A stretch of DNA of 64,000 bases from Bacteroidales bacterium (GCA_017428325.1 JAFRRA010000002.1:310001-374000), one strand, 5' to 3'. Shown: positions 34,770 through 44,839, counted from the first letter of the stretch. Program-made: numbers and translations. Notes: generated by a model not told the origin, from the letters alone.

Positions 34770-36140
34770 ATGCCGGAAGTTGTTTTATATGTTTTGTGCG
34801 GGGTGCTAGTGGTGGCACTGGTGGTTTTGTTTGTCCTGTCCTCTAAGCAGAGCAAGGTTATTAAATCGCTGAAAGAAGGGAATGATCAGTTTATCAAATC
34901 GTTCAAGGAAGAGAATTCCGGGTTTATGAGTAATCTGTCGCAGAATCTGAAAGATTACCACAAGGAGAACAAGGATGATTATGAGAGGGCACAGACATCG
35001 CAGAGAGAAGAGATTTCTGCCAGGATAAAGGATTTCAGCGACTCGTTTTCTGAGAAGGTAAATCTGCTCAACGACACCCAGAAGAAGGAACTTGGCAACA
35101 TGACTGAAAGTCAGAGGCTTCAGCTGGACAAGATGCAGATAATGCAGAATGAGCGCCTGAAATCGATGGAGGAAAGCCAGAAGCTTAAACTGGAACAGAT
35201 TGAGAAGACTCAGGCTGGGATGATCCAGTCTACGGAAAAGAGTCTGGAGAATATGCGCCAGACGGTGGAGGAGAAACTGGACAAGACCCTGAACGACCGT
35301 ATAAGCAAGAGCTTTGAAACCGTGGGAAGTCAGCTGGACAGCGTAAAGGCCGGGCTGGCCCAGATGCAGGGCCTGGCTAAGGATGTTGGAGGGCTTAAGC
35401 GTGTGCTTGGAAACGTGAAGATGAGGGGAGGGCTCGGCGAAATCCAGCTCCAGACACTTCTGGAGCAGTATCTTGCTCCGGGTCAGTACATTGCAAATGC
35501 CCATACCGGAACCGATGCCGGCGCAGTTGTGGAATTCGCGGTTAAGTTCCCGGGCCAGGACGGAAATCCTGTACTTCTTCCGATAGACTCAAAGTTCCCT
35601 AAGGACAGGTACGAAGCCCTGCTGGACGCTTATGAGGCAGGAGAAAAGGAAAAGATGGATGAAGCACGCAAGGAGCTGTGCAACGCCGTAAAGAACGAGG
35701 CAAAAAACATAACAAAGTATATAAATGTGCCACTGACCACACGCTTTGCAATAATGTTCCTGCCGTTTGAAGGGCTTTATGCAGAGGTGGTTAGAGACGC
35801 TTCGCTTCTGGAAGTGCTGCAGAACGACTATAACGTGACAGTTGCCGGACCAACCAACTTGGCGGCCATACTTACCAGTTTCCAGCTTGGATTCAGGACG
35901 TTGGCCATACAGAAGAAAGGCAGTGATGTTTGGAAGACGCTGGGGGAGGTCAAGACGGAATTCTCCAAGTTCGGCGATCTTCTCGAGAAGGCCAAGGGCA
36001 AGATCCAGGGTGGACTGGAGGATATGGACAAGCTGATTACAACCCGCACTAACCAGATTAACAGGAAACTCAGGGATGTTGAGTCTAACGTCACATCCAT
36101 AGATACGGACTCTCCGGCCCGGCAGCTGGAAGAGGAGTGA
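34770..36140 (+). CDS. rmuC: DNA recombination protein RmuC
   Basis: The 456-residue product has an N-terminal membrane segment (about 4-24) and a long coiled coil (about 25-190) with many Gln, Lys and Glu. The RmuC nuclease-like domain follows: GGLGEIQLQTLLEQYLAPGQY, then LPIDSKFPKDRYEALLDAYE with the PD-(D/E)XK-type Asp and Lys, and MFLPFEGLYAEV. RmuC limits inversions between short inverted repeats. The open frame can begin at a TTG 12 bases earlier, but the ATG is preferred. Confidence 0.9.
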   Translation: MPEVVLYVLCGVLVVALVVLFVLSSKQSKVIKSLKEGNDQFIKSFKEENSGFMSNLSQNLKDYHKENKDDYERAQTSQREEISARIKDFSDSFSEKVNLLNDTQKKELGNMTESQRLQLDKMQIMQNERLKSMEESQKLKLEQIEKTQAGMIQSTEKSLENMRQTVEEKLDKTLNDRISKSFETVGSQLDSVKAGLAQMQGLAKDVGGLKRVLGNVKMRGGLGEIQLQTLLEQYLAPGQYIANAHTGTDAGAVVEFAVKFPGQDGNPVLLPIDSKFPKDRYEALLDAYEAGEKEKMDEARKELCNAVKNEAKNITKYINVPLTTRFAIMFLPFEGLYAEVVRDASLLEVLQNDYNVTVAGPTNLAAILTSFQLGFRTLAIQKKGSDVWKTLGEVKTEFSKFGDLLEKAKGKIQGGLEDMDKLITTRTNQINRKLRDVESNVTSIDTDSPARQLEEE

Positions 36141-36151
36141 TAAAGTTGTTG

Positions 36152-36159
36152 TATATTTG
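36152..36159 (+). promoter_or_regulatory. -7 promoter box (TATATTTG) for the AMP nucleosidase gene
   Basis: Matches TAnnTTTG 26 bases before the ATG at 36186, giving a leader of about 20 bases. It probably also serves the NUDIX gene four bases downstream of amn. Confidence 0.55.
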
Positions 36160-36185
36160 CAGTTGGACTAACAAAGCATAAGTTT

Positions 36186-36998
36186 ATGGAACAGGATAAC
36201 ATTTTGGCGCAGGTAACGGGTCAGGAGAAGAAAGACATCATTGCAAGCAACTGGCTTCCAAGATATACCAAGAGGAAGCTGGAGGACTTCACAGACTGCA
36301 TCCTGCTTACGAACTTTGACAAGTACCTTCATCTGTTTGCCAAGAAGTTCGGCGTCAAGATTGTGGGACAGGACTCCAACATGCCTAACGCCAGCGCAGA
36401 AGGCATTACGATCATAAACTTTGGAATGGGCAGTCCGAATGCAGCCACCATAATGGACCTGCTGAGCGTTGTTCATCCGAGAGCCTGTCTTTTCCTGGGC
36501 AAATGCGGCGGAATAGACAAGCATACCAAAATCGGGGACCTTATCCTTCCTCTTGCAGCCATCAGGGGCGAGGGAACTTCAAATGACTATTACCCTCTGG
36601 TAGTTCCTGCTCTGCCGGCCTTCATGCTTCAGAGAGCTATTTCCTCTGCGATCCGAGACCATGGCCTGGACTACTGGACAGGAACTGTATTCACCACAAA
36701 CAGAAGGCTTTGGGAACACGACGAGGAGTTCAAGAAATATCTTGCATCCACCCGTGCTATGGGAGTGGATATGGAAACTGCAACTCTGTTCATCTGCGGA
36801 TTCGCAAACCATATTCCTACCGGAGCCCTGCTGCTGGTTTCAGACCAGCCGATGATTCCTGAAGGCATCAAGACCGAGGAAAGCGATAAGGTTGTTACCA
36901 AGAACTATGTTGAAGACCATCTCCAGATGGGAATAGACGCCCTGAGGAAGATCATTGAGGACAACAGGACCGTAAAGCACTTGAAATACGACTGGTAA
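36186..36998 (+). CDS. amn: AMP nucleosidase
   Basis: The 270-residue cytosolic enzyme has the PNP-type fold but differs from the phosphorylase at 7746. It shows INFGMGSPNAATIMDLL, FLGKCGGID, MGVDMETATLF for ribose binding and SDQPMIPEG near the end. This short form, without the N-terminal regulatory half of the enterobacterial Amn, is standard in Bacteroidota. It splits AMP into adenine and ribose-5-phosphate, adjusting the adenylate pool. The NUDIX gene starts four bases later, so both may act on nucleotides. Confidence 0.85.
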   Translation: MEQDNILAQVTGQEKKDIIASNWLPRYTKRKLEDFTDCILLTNFDKYLHLFAKKFGVKIVGQDSNMPNASAEGITIINFGMGSPNAATIMDLLSVVHPRACLFLGKCGGIDKHTKIGDLILPLAAIRGEGTSNDYYPLVVPALPAFMLQRAISSAIRDHGLDYWTGTVFTTNRRLWEHDEEFKKYLASTRAMGVDMETATLFICGFANHIPTGALLLVSDQPMIPEGIKTEESDKVVTKNYVEDHLQMGIDALRKIIEDNRTVKHLKYDW

Positions 36999-37002
36999 GC
37001 TG

Positions 37003-37389
37003 ATGAAAACCATAGAAGTAGTAGCGGCCGTCATAGAAAGGGACGGCCGTGTTTTTGCCACTCAGCGGGGCTACGGAGACTTCAAGGATATGTGGGAATT
37101 CCCGGGCGGCAAGATGGAACCTGGAGAAAACCGGGAAGACGCTCTCAAGAGAGAAATCCGTGAAGAACTTGCCGCAGACATTTCCGTGGATTCATTTATT
37201 GATACCGTAGAATACGACTATCCGAAATTCCATCTGATTCTCCACTGCTTCCTGTGCAGCCTGGAGACAAAAGAAGTTCATCTGCTTGAGCACGAATCTT
37301 CACGATGGCTTTCTGCAGATGAACTCGATAGTGTAAACTGGCTTCCCGCCGATCTTTCCTTAATCCGGAAACTTAAAGGCCTTATTTGA
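37003..37389 (+). CDS. MutT-type NUDIX hydrolase
   Basis: The 128-residue protein carries a complete NUDIX box, [20 protein letters not shown] followed by ELAADI, with the metal-binding Glu residues. The N-terminal [17 protein letters not shown] strand pair is typical of MutT, which hydrolyses 8-oxo-dGTP. Short length and motif fit an (8-oxo)-dGTP diphosphatase best; other nucleotides are possible. Its 3' end overlaps that of the opposing HerA-like gene by eight bases. Confidence 0.85.
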   Translation: MKTIEVVAAVIERDGRVFATQRGYGDFKDMWEFPGGKMEPGENREDALKREIREELAADISVDSFIDTVEYDYPKFHLILHCFLCSLETKEVHLLEHESSRWLSADELDSVNWLPADLSLIRKLKGLI

Positions 37390-38953
37390 TAAGGTTACCC
37401 AGAATGTCTCTTGTGAGAGTTCTGGTAGCGGCAGTTGTGGCATTCTTTACAATGGACTTGCCGGCGCTGGTCTTGCTCTTCTTTCCGGTTATCTTGTTGC
37501 CTATGAAGGTTGCAAGTGTTGCGGTAACGGCGGTTACCACGGCCTTCCATATCTTGCTCCAGACGCTCTTGCCTTTCTTCTTGGCTTTCTCCTTTTCCTT
37601 CTTCTCTTTTTCCTTCTGCTTTTCGGCTTCTTCCTGAGCCTTCTTCTTTTCCTCCTCTTCCTTCAGCGACTGGGCCAGAAGCGCTTCAAAGGCACTCTCG
37701 CGGTCAACGATCTTGTCGTACTTGCCGAAGAGTCTTGAAGACTTGATAATCTGGCTTCTCTGGCTCTCGTCAATAGGGCCTATCTGGCTGAGAGGGAAGA
37801 GAATCTTGGAGTTTTCAACTACTCGCGGAGCACCCTTTTCGTCCAGGAAGGAAACAAGGGCCTCTCCTGTTCCGAGGTTCATGATAGCGTCCTCAGTCTT
37901 GAAGGTAGGGTTGGCGCGGAAAGTCTCCGCTGCAACCTTGACTGCCTTCTGGTCCTTAGGGGTATAAGCCCTGAGGGCATGCTGGATGCGGTTTCCGAGC
38001 TGGCCGAGGATAACTTCTGGAATGTCGGTAGGAAGCTGGGAGATGAAGTAAACTCCCACGCCCTTTGAACGGATGAGGCGGATAACCTGCTCGATCTTGT
38101 CTGTCAGACTCTTGGTCGTGCCCTCGAACAGCATGTGGGCCTCGTCGAAGAAGAACACCAGCTTAGGGAAGTCGAGGTCTCCGACTTCAGGCAGGGTGGT
38201 GTAGAGTTCGCTCAGCAGCCACAGCAGGAAGGTTGAATAGAGCTTAGGATTGTGCATCAGCTTGTCGGCTGCAAGCACGTTCATAATTCCCTTGCCCGTA
38301 GCCATATCCACCTGCAGCAGATCCATGATGTCGAATGCAGGCTCGGCGAAGAAGTTGTTACCGCCCTGATTCTCAAGGGTCAGCAAAGAGCGCTGTATGG
38401 CTCCTATGCTCTGCTGGGAGATATTGCCGTATAGAGTTGTATACTCTGAGGCATGCTGTCCCATATAGTTTAGCATGCTCCTCAAATCCTTGATATCGTC
38501 CAGAAGGAGGCCTTTTTCATCTGCGATGCGGAACAGAATGTTCAGCACTCCCTCCTGCGTGTCGTTGAGCTCAAGGATACGGCTCAGAAGCTGTGGGCCC
38601 ATCCTGGAGATTGTACTCCTCATCGGATGGCCCTGCTCTCCGAACACGTCAAAGAACCTTACCGGGCAAGCCTGGTACTGCGGATCCGGAATTCCGAATT
38701 CATCTTTTCTCTTCTCGATGAAGCCGCTGGTCTTTCCGGCCTGGCTGATTCCTGAAAGGTCACCTTTCATGTCAGCCATAAAGCAAGGTACTCCCACCTG
38801 GCAGAAGCTCTCTGCCATAACTTGCAGGGAAACAGTCTTTCCGGTACCTGTGGCACCGGCGATAAGGCCGTGGCGGTTGGCCATCTTTCCAACCAGACTT
38901 ATAGGGCCGTTGTCGCAGTGGGCTATGTAGAGCCCGCGTTCTTTGTCGTACAT
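37382..38953 (-). CDS. HerA-like ATPase (DUF853 family)
   Basis: The 523-residue product is a FtsK/HerA-superfamily ATPase. It has Walker A GATGTGKT at residues 33-40, Walker [13 protein letters not shown] and a sensor segment, [15 protein letters not shown]-terminal coiled coil very rich in Lys and Glu (about 425-465) leads to a short hydrophobic and basic tail. DUF853 proteins are common in bacteria, thought to pump or move DNA or protein, and largely uncharacterised. No NurA-like nuclease lies beside it. It follows the CoA-transferase gene by 15 bases on the same strand. Confidence 0.85.
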   Translation of the reverse strand: MYDKERGLYIAHCDNGPISLVGKMANRHGLIAGATGTGKTVSLQVMAESFCQVGVPCFMADMKGDLSGISQAGKTSGFIEKRKDEFGIPDPQYQACPVRFFDVFGEQGHPMRSTISRMGPQLLSRILELNDTQEGVLNILFRIADEKGLLLDDIKDLRSMLNYMGQHASEYTTLYGNISQQSIGAIQRSLLTLENQGGNNFFAEPAFDIMDLLQVDMATGKGIMNVLAADKLMHNPKLYSTFLLWLLSELYTTLPEVGDLDFPKLVFFFDEAHMLFEGTTKSLTDKIEQVIRLIRSKGVGVYFISQLPTDIPEVILGQLGNRIQHALRAYTPKDQKAVKVAAETFRANPTFKTEDAIMNLGTGEALVSFLDEKGAPRVVENSKILFPLSQIGPIDESQRSQIIKSSRLFGKYDKIVDRESAFEALLAQSLKEEEEKKKAQEEAEKQKEKEKKEKEKAKKKGKSVWSKIWKAVVTAVTATLATFIGNKITGKKSKTSAGKSIVKNATTAATRTLTRDILGNLIK

Positions 38954-38968
38954 TATTTAGTCAGTTTG

Positions 38969-40309
38969 CTAGTAAACGAATTCTTTGGCGGTAAAGTCCC
39001 AAGGCTTGTAAGGTGTCCTAGGGAATCTTCTCTCGAACTCCTTAATAAGGTCGTCGCGGAACTTAGGATGTGCCAGTCCGATAAGCATCCTTGCCCTGTC
39101 TTTCAGGGTAGCGCCCTTCAGGTGAGCGATACCGTACTCTGTGATAACATAATCTATGTCGTCTCTTGGAGTGGTGATTCCGGCACCTTCTGTCAGGAAT
39201 GCTTTGATACGGGAGAGTTCCCCGTGCTTTGCAGTAGAAGGGAATGCAAGGATTGCCTTGCTGGTCTTGTTCCAGGATGCTCCGCGAATGAAGTCAACCT
39301 GTCCGCCGGTTCCGCTGAATACCTTAAGTCCGATTGTCTCTGCGGTGCTCTGTCCCTGGAGGTCCATCTCGAGAGCCGAGTTGATGGATACGAAGTGATC
39401 CATCTGGCAGATTGTCCTAGGGTCGTTACAGTAGTTTACAGGGAACATCAGAACGTCAGGGTTGTGGTCCACGAAGTCGTACAGCATCTGGCTTCCCATA
39501 AGGAATCCCGTAACGAGCTTGCCAGGATGGAGTTTCTTCTTGGCATTTGTCACAACTCCCTTCTTCACAAGTTCTACCACGCCGTCAGAGAACATCTCGG
39601 TATGGATTCCGAGGTCCTTCTTGCCAGTCATATAATGCAGTGCTGCGTCTGGAATTGCGCCGATACCGAGCTGCAGTGTGGCACCGTCCTCAACCAGTGA
39701 AGCGCAGTACTCTCCGATCTTCTCCTCAACAGGTCCTATGGTAGGCTTAGGAAGCTGGAACATAGGCTTGGAGGTCTTTACTATGTAGTCGAGCTTTGAA
39801 ATGTGGATCAGACAGTCTCCGTAGCCCAGGAAAGGCATCTGGTCGTTCATTTCGCAGATAATCATCTTTGCGCGGTCAACAGCCAGCTTGGTGTAGTCCA
39901 CGGAAATACCGAGGCTGCAGTATCCGTCCTCGTTAGGAGGGGTGACGGTAATCATTGCAACATCGATTGGGTAGCGGGTATCGAACCAGTCTGCTACCTG
40001 ATGGTAATAGTATGGGAAGAAGTCTCCGCGGTCGTCGTTGAGGCCTTCCCTTGTATTGCCGTGGGCAAAGTTTGTGATGTGGCGGAAATGGCCATATCCC
40101 TCAGGCAGCATATAAGTTGCCGGGTGAAGGGTAACCATGTGGTAGATGTTCACATCTTTCAGCCTCTCCCTCTGGTCCATCATTGCCAGTGGGATTTCCT
40201 GAGGTGCGGCCGCAGAGTGGCCCAAGACGATGTTCATTCCGCTCTGGATAGCTTTGGCCGCATCTTGTGCGCTTACGATGCGGTCGCTGTATTTTTCTAA
40301 CCAATCCAT
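38969..40309 (-). CDS. Acetyl-CoA hydrolase/CoA-transferase family protein
   Basis: The 446-residue cytosolic enzyme belongs to the Cat1/Cat2 CoA-transferase family. It has GHSAAAPQEIP near the start, LQLGIGAIPDA in the middle, and VDFIRGASWNKTSKAI, then YVITEYGIAHLKG toward the C-terminus. It would move CoA between acetate (or another short acid such as succinate or 4-hydroxybutyrate) and an acyl-CoA, fitting fermentative metabolism. The exact acid pair cannot be read from the sequence. Confidence 0.82.
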   Translation of the reverse strand: MDWLEKYSDRIVSAQDAAKAIQSGMNIVLGHSAAAPQEIPLAMMDQRERLKDVNIYHMVTLHPATYMLPEGYGHFRHITNFAHGNTREGLNDDRGDFFPYYYHQVADWFDTRYPIDVAMITVTPPNEDGYCSLGISVDYTKLAVDRAKMIICEMNDQMPFLGYGDCLIHISKLDYIVKTSKPMFQLPKPTIGPVEEKIGEYCASLVEDGATLQLGIGAIPDAALHYMTGKKDLGIHTEMFSDGVVELVKKGVVTNAKKKLHPGKLVTGFLMGSQMLYDFVDHNPDVLMFPVNYCNDPRTICQMDHFVSINSALEMDLQGQSTAETIGLKVFSGTGGQVDFIRGASWNKTSKAILAFPSTAKHGELSRIKAFLTEGAGITTPRDDIDYVITEYGIAHLKGATLKDRARMLIGLAHPKFRDDLIKEFERRFPRTPYKPWDFTAKEFVY

Positions 40310-40355
40310 ATTAGGTAACTTTTAATTTAATCTGAAAATGTCATTTTTGAATTGC

Positions 40356-40363
40356 CAAATTTA
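40356..40363 (-). promoter_or_regulatory. -7 promoter box (TAAATTTG) for the CoA-transferase/HerA genes
   Basis: Minus-strand TAnnTTTG match, giving a leader of about 40 bases before the ATG at 40309. It sits just downstream of the dnaK terminator. Confidence 0.55.
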
Positions 40364-40406
40364 AGAAAAAATCAGCAAATCCGGAAGAATTATTTAACAG
40401 GAGGAC

Positions 40407-40443
40407 AAAAAAAAGACGCACAGCCTGAGTTGTGCGTCTTTTT
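40407..40443 (-). terminator. Rho-independent terminator after dnaK
   Basis: GACGCACA (40415-40422) pairs with TGTGCGTC (40431-40438) around an eight-base loop. The stem has an A-rich flank on the left and T-rich on the right, giving a U tract for minus-strand dnaK transcription. Confidence 0.85.
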
Positions 40444-40459
40444 CCCATTGAAACGGGGT

Positions 40460-42394
40460 TTATTTAACCTCTTCAAAGTCCACGTCGGTCACTTCTCCGT
40501 CATCCTTGCCACCGGTGTTTCCGGTTGAACCGCTGTTCTGGCCGTAGCCGCCCTGTGTACCTGCGCCAGGGTTAGGGCCTGCCTGAGCTCCGGCTGCGCG
40601 GTTCATTTCCTCGCTGGCAGCGTGCCAAGCCTCGTTAAGCTGGTTCATAAGGTTATCCAGCTCGGCGATATTCTTGTTCTGGTGAGCCTCCTTCAGTTTC
40701 CTGGTGGCTTCCTCGATTCTGGACTTCTTGTCTGCAGGGATCTTGTCGCCATAGTCCTTGAGGTTCTTCTCGCTGGCGAAGATCTGTGCATCGGCGTTGT
40801 TGAGCTTGTCTGCCTCAGCCCTTGCAGCCTTGTCTGCCTGCTCGTTGGCCTTGGCCTCGTCTCTCATCCTCTTGATTTCTGAATCGCTGAGGCCGCTGGA
40901 TGCCTCGATACGGATCTGCTGCTCCTTGCCTGTTCCCTTATCCTTTGCGGATACGTTCAGGATACCGTTGGCGTCGATATCGAAGGTTACCTCAATCTGA
41001 GGCACTCCTCTTGGAGCCGGCATGATTCCGTCCAGGTGGAACCTTCCGATGGTCTTGTTTCCTGAAGCCATTGGCCTCTCGCCCTGGAGCACGTGAACCT
41101 CAACAGACGGCTGGTTGTCAGATGCCGTGGAGAATATCTGGCTCTTGCGGGTAGGGATGGTGGTGTTGGACTCGATGAGCTTTGTGAACACTCCGCCGAA
41201 GGTCTCGATACCAAGAGACAGAGGAGTTACATCCAGCAGAAGGACATCCTTCACGTCTCCTGCGAGCACACCGCCCTGGATGGATGCTCCGATTGCAACA
41301 ACCTCGTCAGGGTTTACGCTCTTGTTAGGCTCCTTTCCGAAGAAGTCCTTAACCATCTGCTGTACCTTAGGAATACGGGTTGAACCGCCGACCAGAAGCA
41401 CCTCGTTGATGTCTGAAGCGTTCAGGTGAGCGTCTGCCAATGCCTTGCGGCAAGGCTCGATGCACTTCTGGAAGAGGTTGTCTGCCAACGCCTCGAACTT
41501 GGCTCTTGTGAGAGACTTTACAAAGTGCTGAGGCACACCGTCTATCGGCATGATGTAAGGCAGGTTGATCTCTGTGGTGGTCTGGCTGGAAAGCTCGATC
41601 TTTGCCTTCTCGGCAGCTTCCTTCAGTCTCTGCAGGGCCATAGGGTCCTTGCTGAGGTCTGCGCCTGCATGCTCGTTCTTGAATTCCTGAACCATCCAGT
41701 CTATGATAACGTGGTCAAAGTCATCTCCTCCAAGGTGGGTGTCACCGTTGGTGGACTTAACCTCGAATACGCCGTCGCCGAGCTCAAGGATAGAGATATC
41801 GAAAGTACCTCCACCGAGGTCGAATACTGCAACCTTGGCATCCTTTTCCTTCTTGTCCAGTCCGTATGCCAGGGCGGCTGCGGTAGGCTCGTTGATGATT
41901 CTCTTTACGTGGAGTCCTGCAATTTCTCCGGCCTCCTTGGTTGCCTGCCTCTGTGAGTCTGAGAAGTATGCCGGCACTGTGATGACTGCCTCTGTAACGG
42001 TCTGTCCCAGATGGTCTTCTGCGGTCTTCTTCATCTTCTGGAGCACCATTGCAGAAATCTCCTGAGGAGAGTACAGTTTGCCGTCGATGTCAATCCTAGG
42101 GGTGTTGTTGTCGCCGCGTACCACTTTGTAAGGCACCCTGGCGATTTCAGTCTGTACCCTGTCGTAAGTTTCGCCCATAAACCTCTTGATGGAGTATATG
42201 GTCTTGGTCGGGTTGGTGATGGCCTGACGCTTTGCAGGATCGCCGATCTTCCTCTCTCCGTTTCCGGTAAATGCAACTACTGAAGGGGTTGTTCTCTTTC
42301 CTTCGCTGTTGATGATTACGGTAGGCTCAGAGCCTTCCATTACTGAGACACAACTGTTGGTTGTTCCCAAGTCGATTCCGATAATTTTTCCCAT
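40460..42394 (-). CDS. dnaK: Chaperone DnaK (Hsp70)
   Basis: The 644-residue chaperone has the nucleotide-binding start [24 protein letters not shown] in the ATPase domain and the linker [11 protein letters not shown] before the substrate-binding domain. It has a Gly/Asn-rich tail ending [11 protein letters not shown]. It works with DnaJ and GrpE, whose genes lie together at 50384. The 5' region has an AGGAG-type ribosome site but no TAnnTTTG box, unlike most genes here, so a heat-shock-specific control is plausible. Confidence 0.97.
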   Translation of the reverse strand: MGKIIGIDLGTTNSCVSVMEGSEPTVIINSEGKRTTPSVVAFTGNGERKIGDPAKRQAITNPTKTIYSIKRFMGETYDRVQTEIARVPYKVVRGDNNTPRIDIDGKLYSPQEISAMVLQKMKKTAEDHLGQTVTEAVITVPAYFSDSQRQATKEAGEIAGLHVKRIINEPTAAALAYGLDKKEKDAKVAVFDLGGGTFDISILELGDGVFEVKSTNGDTHLGGDDFDHVIIDWMVQEFKNEHAGADLSKDPMALQRLKEAAEKAKIELSSQTTTEINLPYIMPIDGVPQHFVKSLTRAKFEALADNLFQKCIEPCRKALADAHLNASDINEVLLVGGSTRIPKVQQMVKDFFGKEPNKSVNPDEVVAIGASIQGGVLAGDVKDVLLLDVTPLSLGIETFGGVFTKLIESNTTIPTRKSQIFSTASDNQPSVEVHVLQGERPMASGNKTIGRFHLDGIMPAPRGVPQIEVTFDIDANGILNVSAKDKGTGKEQQIRIEASSGLSDSEIKRMRDEAKANEQADKAARAEADKLNNADAQIFASEKNLKDYGDKIPADKKSRIEEATRKLKEAHQNKNIAELDNLMNQLNEAWHAASEEMNRAAGAQAGPNPGAGTQGGYGQNSGSTGNTGGKDDGEVTDVDFEEVK

Positions 42395-42431
42395 GATTTT
42401 ATCTCCTATTTTTAATATTCAATTTATTTCT

Positions 42432-42445
42432 GAGCCCAAAGGCTC
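42432..42445 (-). promoter_or_regulatory. Short hairpin in the dnaK upstream region
   Basis: GAGCC and GGCTC enclose a four-base loop, about 40-50 bases before the dnaK ATG. It could be a leader hairpin affecting message stability. A shared TGGCA...TTGTC element lies further upstream (42488-42502, see findings). Confidence 0.35.
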
Positions 42446-42531
42446 CGGGAAGGGTATATCTCTATAATTGTGCCATCGTCGAGAAACGACAAAAATCTGC
42501 CAAATTGTCAAATCGCAGAGGGAAAGGGCAC

Positions 42532-42564
42532 AAAAAAAACCTCCCGATTGTCATACCGGGAGGT
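42532..42564 (-). terminator. Rho-independent terminator after the lipoprotein gene
   Basis: ACCTCCCG (42539-42546) pairs with CGGGAGGT (42557-42564) around a ten-base loop, followed on the minus strand by a run of T (42532-42538). It ends transcription of the lipoprotein gene and insulates dnaK. Confidence 0.85.
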
Positions 42565-42584
42565 CTTGATCTTGCCTGATGAAA

Positions 42585-43382
42585 TTACTTCAGGCCGGCC
42601 CAGGTGCCCTTGATGATCTTGCACTGGGTGTAGCAGGAAGGGCAGTTGAATACCTTGTACAAGCCGCCTTCGTCTGCCTGGAATATCTCCACTCCTCTCT
42701 GGCGGGTATCCCATCCGTCTGCGATTATGTAGATGAAGGTGTCCGTTCCGCCTGATACTTTGTGGACTCCGTTAGGGGAGGCTGCCATTTCCACTACATA
42801 AGGATAGTCCGGAGTGTAGGAGTTGTCCGCTTTGGCTCCCTTGAGCAGTGCTGCTGCCATATACCTCTGGATGTAGGTGTCGTTTGCCGGTGCAAACTGG
42901 TTAGGCACCAGCTTGGTCTTCAGTATGCGGATTATGCCGCTTACCGTTGCATCGCTGTTGCACAGCAGGTTGAAACATTTCTCTCCCTCGGCAGCATCCT
43001 TGGCGTACATCTCAATTGCCATAGGAATCATGGCTGCTGTTCCCTGTATGCTCTTTCCGAGCAGGCCGTTGTAAACTGCTTCAAATTCTGTGTAATCTGC
43101 CGGGAAGTTGGTAAAGGTCACAAATGCTGTCGGAACTTTGTAGGAATTGTTGAACTCTCCGGAAACAGTGTAGGAGTGGCTTCCGTAGGTAATCGTGTTG
43201 CCCTCTACGGCAACTGTTGGTTCAAGTGCGTTTTCTGCCATGTTTTCAATGTCTTGTTGAAGTGAATTTGCTATTCCGTTAATTGTCTTCTGAGCGTTGG
43301 ATGTGTTGTTATTGCATCCTGAAACCAGGATAAATACCATAGCCAGCAATGCCAAACCGAATGCCTGGGTGATGTTTCTCAT
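42585..43382 (-). CDS. Lipoprotein of unknown function
   Basis: The 265-residue product has a lipoprotein signal with lipobox VSGC (Cys23), then an Asn/Ser/Gln-rich linker. A globular part follows with a clear NTITYGSHSYTVSGEF strand start and a cysteine-rich end (CPSCYTQC). I do not recognise a named family; similar secreted proteins are frequent in Bacteroidales. It is monocistronic, with its own terminator, and diverges from another secreted hypothetical gene at 43536. Confidence 0.7.
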   Translation of the reverse strand: MRNITQAFGLALLAMVFILVSGCNNNTSNAQKTINGIANSLQQDIENMAENALEPTVAVEGNTITYGSHSYTVSGEFNNSYKVPTAFVTFTNFPADYTEFEAVYNGLLGKSIQGTAAMIPMAIEMYAKDAAEGEKCFNLLCNSDATVSGIIRILKTKLVPNQFAPANDTYIQRYMAAALLKGAKADNSYTPDYPYVVEMAASPNGVHKVSGGTDTFIYIIADGWDTRQRGVEIFQADEGGLYKVFNCPSCYTQCKIIKGTWAGLK

Positions 43383-43489
43383 AATAATTTTGGTTTATAG
43401 GTTATTAATACAATTAAATACAATCCGTTTTCCAGCATCTAAGTTAGTAAAAATTCCTGCTGACAGTTTTGGGTCAGATAAAAAATTGG

Positions 43490-43497
43490 TATATTTG
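43490..43497 (+). promoter_or_regulatory. Two-part promoter (TTTTG, then TATATTTG) for the secreted hypothetical gene
   Basis: -7 TATATTTG with a -33 TTTTG at 43467-43471 and an 18-base spacer. It is one of the clearest promoters in the window; the ATG follows 38 bases later. Confidence 0.65.
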
Positions 43498-43535
43498 AAA
43501 GTATTTAACCGATTTCGAACTTTAAACTCAATATT

Positions 43536-44780
43536 ATGAAAACTAAATTCTTTTTCAGATCGCTCCTTATCGCGATTCTGGCTCTCGGTATCTGCTCATC
43601 AGCCGATGCCCAGCTCAAGGGAGTTCTCAACAAGGCCAAGAAGGCTGTCGAGAAGAAAGTTGAGCAAAAGGTGGATGAAGTCCTGGATGGTGATGACCAG
43701 TCCAGCACCACAACAACCAATTCAACCAAGAAGACAACTTCAACAGTAAAGAGCACTGCAACTCAGACTGTAAAGCAAACTGCCGGCAAGACTTATGGGA
43801 GTGGTCCTGAGATTCCTAAACTCATGTCTTTGGAACCTTCTTACAGCGACTATGATGAATCCGGAAAGTACATAAACAGCGTTGCCTGGGGATTGAGAAA
43901 GACTTCACAGGCTGAGGCAAAAGCTCTTGCCGAGAAGCTGACGGCCCGCTTCAAGTGGGACAGAAAGACTCTTCAGGAAATGGAATCAGGGGAGAACTAT
44001 GAACTCGAAATGCAGTTGAAGAATGAATTGAGCAACTGGCAGTCTTTCTATGTCAAGATCGGTGAAATAATGAACCTTATCAACAACGGGGATTACAAAA
44101 AAGACAATACCGGTGCTTTCTATCTGGATAGAGCTCCACTTATGCATGTCGGTATGCACGTGGCCGGCAACACTGCAAGTGAGGAGGGCGTCATGGGCAT
44201 TGGTTCCCTGCTGTTTACACGAAACAAGGGTAAGGCATATTTCTGCAATTACATGCTTGATCCTGTTTTCGCCGAGGAAGATGGCATCAGGGTGGCCAAA
44301 CTGGATTTGAATATGGCAACCAATATTGCAATTTTGTTTGAAGGCTATCCTGTTGAGTGGTGCCGCGAAACGCAGCAGGGCGTCATGAAAGATCAGTTCG
44401 CCATTTACCACCAGAAAGCTGTGGCCTATGTTTCCGCTCTTAAAGAAGCAATCAAGGGCAATTCCCTGGACAATCTTGAATACAAGCCTGTTCCTAATGC
44501 TGGCGGCATGAACGCTTCCATGAATGCAAAAGCTCTTGCTGCAGAGAAGCAGAAGGGCAAGGATGTGGTTAAGGTTGTAATCACCAGCAATTCCTGGGAA
44601 ATTCAGAAAAACGCCATGGGGCAGCCTGTACGCAGGGTAATCTACGGTTATTCAATCGGAAACACCAAGCACGGCAAGATGGCCTCCAGGGTTTCATGGG
44701 CAGAAGACTACCAGGGTGGTGGCAAATACGGATCCCTGCACTGCTACGGAGTAGGAACAGAATACTTCTATGTGAAATAG
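43536..44780 (+). CDS. Secreted protein of unknown function
   Basis: The 414-residue product has a signal peptide (cut after SADA), then a short amphipathic LKGVLNKAKKAVEKKVEQKV helix of the type seen at the N-terminus of many Bacteroidales secreted proteins. A Thr/Ser-rich linker (about 52-88) precedes a larger globular domain. The C-terminal 75 residues (SNSWEIQKNAMGQPVRRVIYG, ending in YFYVK) look like a separate beta domain. No enzyme motif is visible. It has its own promoter and is probably monocistronic. Confidence 0.7.
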   Translation: MKTKFFFRSLLIAILALGICSSADAQLKGVLNKAKKAVEKKVEQKVDEVLDGDDQSSTTTTNSTKKTTSTVKSTATQTVKQTAGKTYGSGPEIPKLMSLEPSYSDYDESGKYINSVAWGLRKTSQAEAKALAEKLTARFKWDRKTLQEMESGENYELEMQLKNELSNWQSFYVKIGEIMNLINNGDYKKDNTGAFYLDRAPLMHVGMHVAGNTASEEGVMGIGSLLFTRNKGKAYFCNYMLDPVFAEEDGIRVAKLDLNMATNIAILFEGYPVEWCRETQQGVMKDQFAIYHQKAVAYVSALKEAIKGNSLDNLEYKPVPNAGGMNASMNAKALAAEKQKGKDVVKVVITSNSWEIQKNAMGQPVRRVIYGYSIGNTKHGKMASRVSWAEDYQGGGKYGSLHCYGVGTEYFYVK

Positions 44781-44818
44781 AATATTCTTCATTAGGACGG
44801 AACAGGCCTGAAGTTTTG

Positions 44819-44826
44819 TAACTTTG
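44819..44826 (+). promoter_or_regulatory. -7 box (TAACTTTG) between the arms of a palindrome, upstream of the pseudouridine synthase gene
   Basis: TAACTTTG ends 13 bases before the ATG at 44840. The box is bracketed by the inverted repeat ACAGGCC (44802-44808) and GGCCTGT (44827-44833), a layout that could be an operator covering the promoter. Confidence 0.45.
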
Positions 44827-44839
44827 GGCCTGTATTGTT

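Noticed and set aside
42432-42445. CIRCE-type heat-shock operator before dnaK
   Set aside because: The hairpin is only five base pairs with a four-base loop and does not match the nine-base CIRCE inverted repeat.
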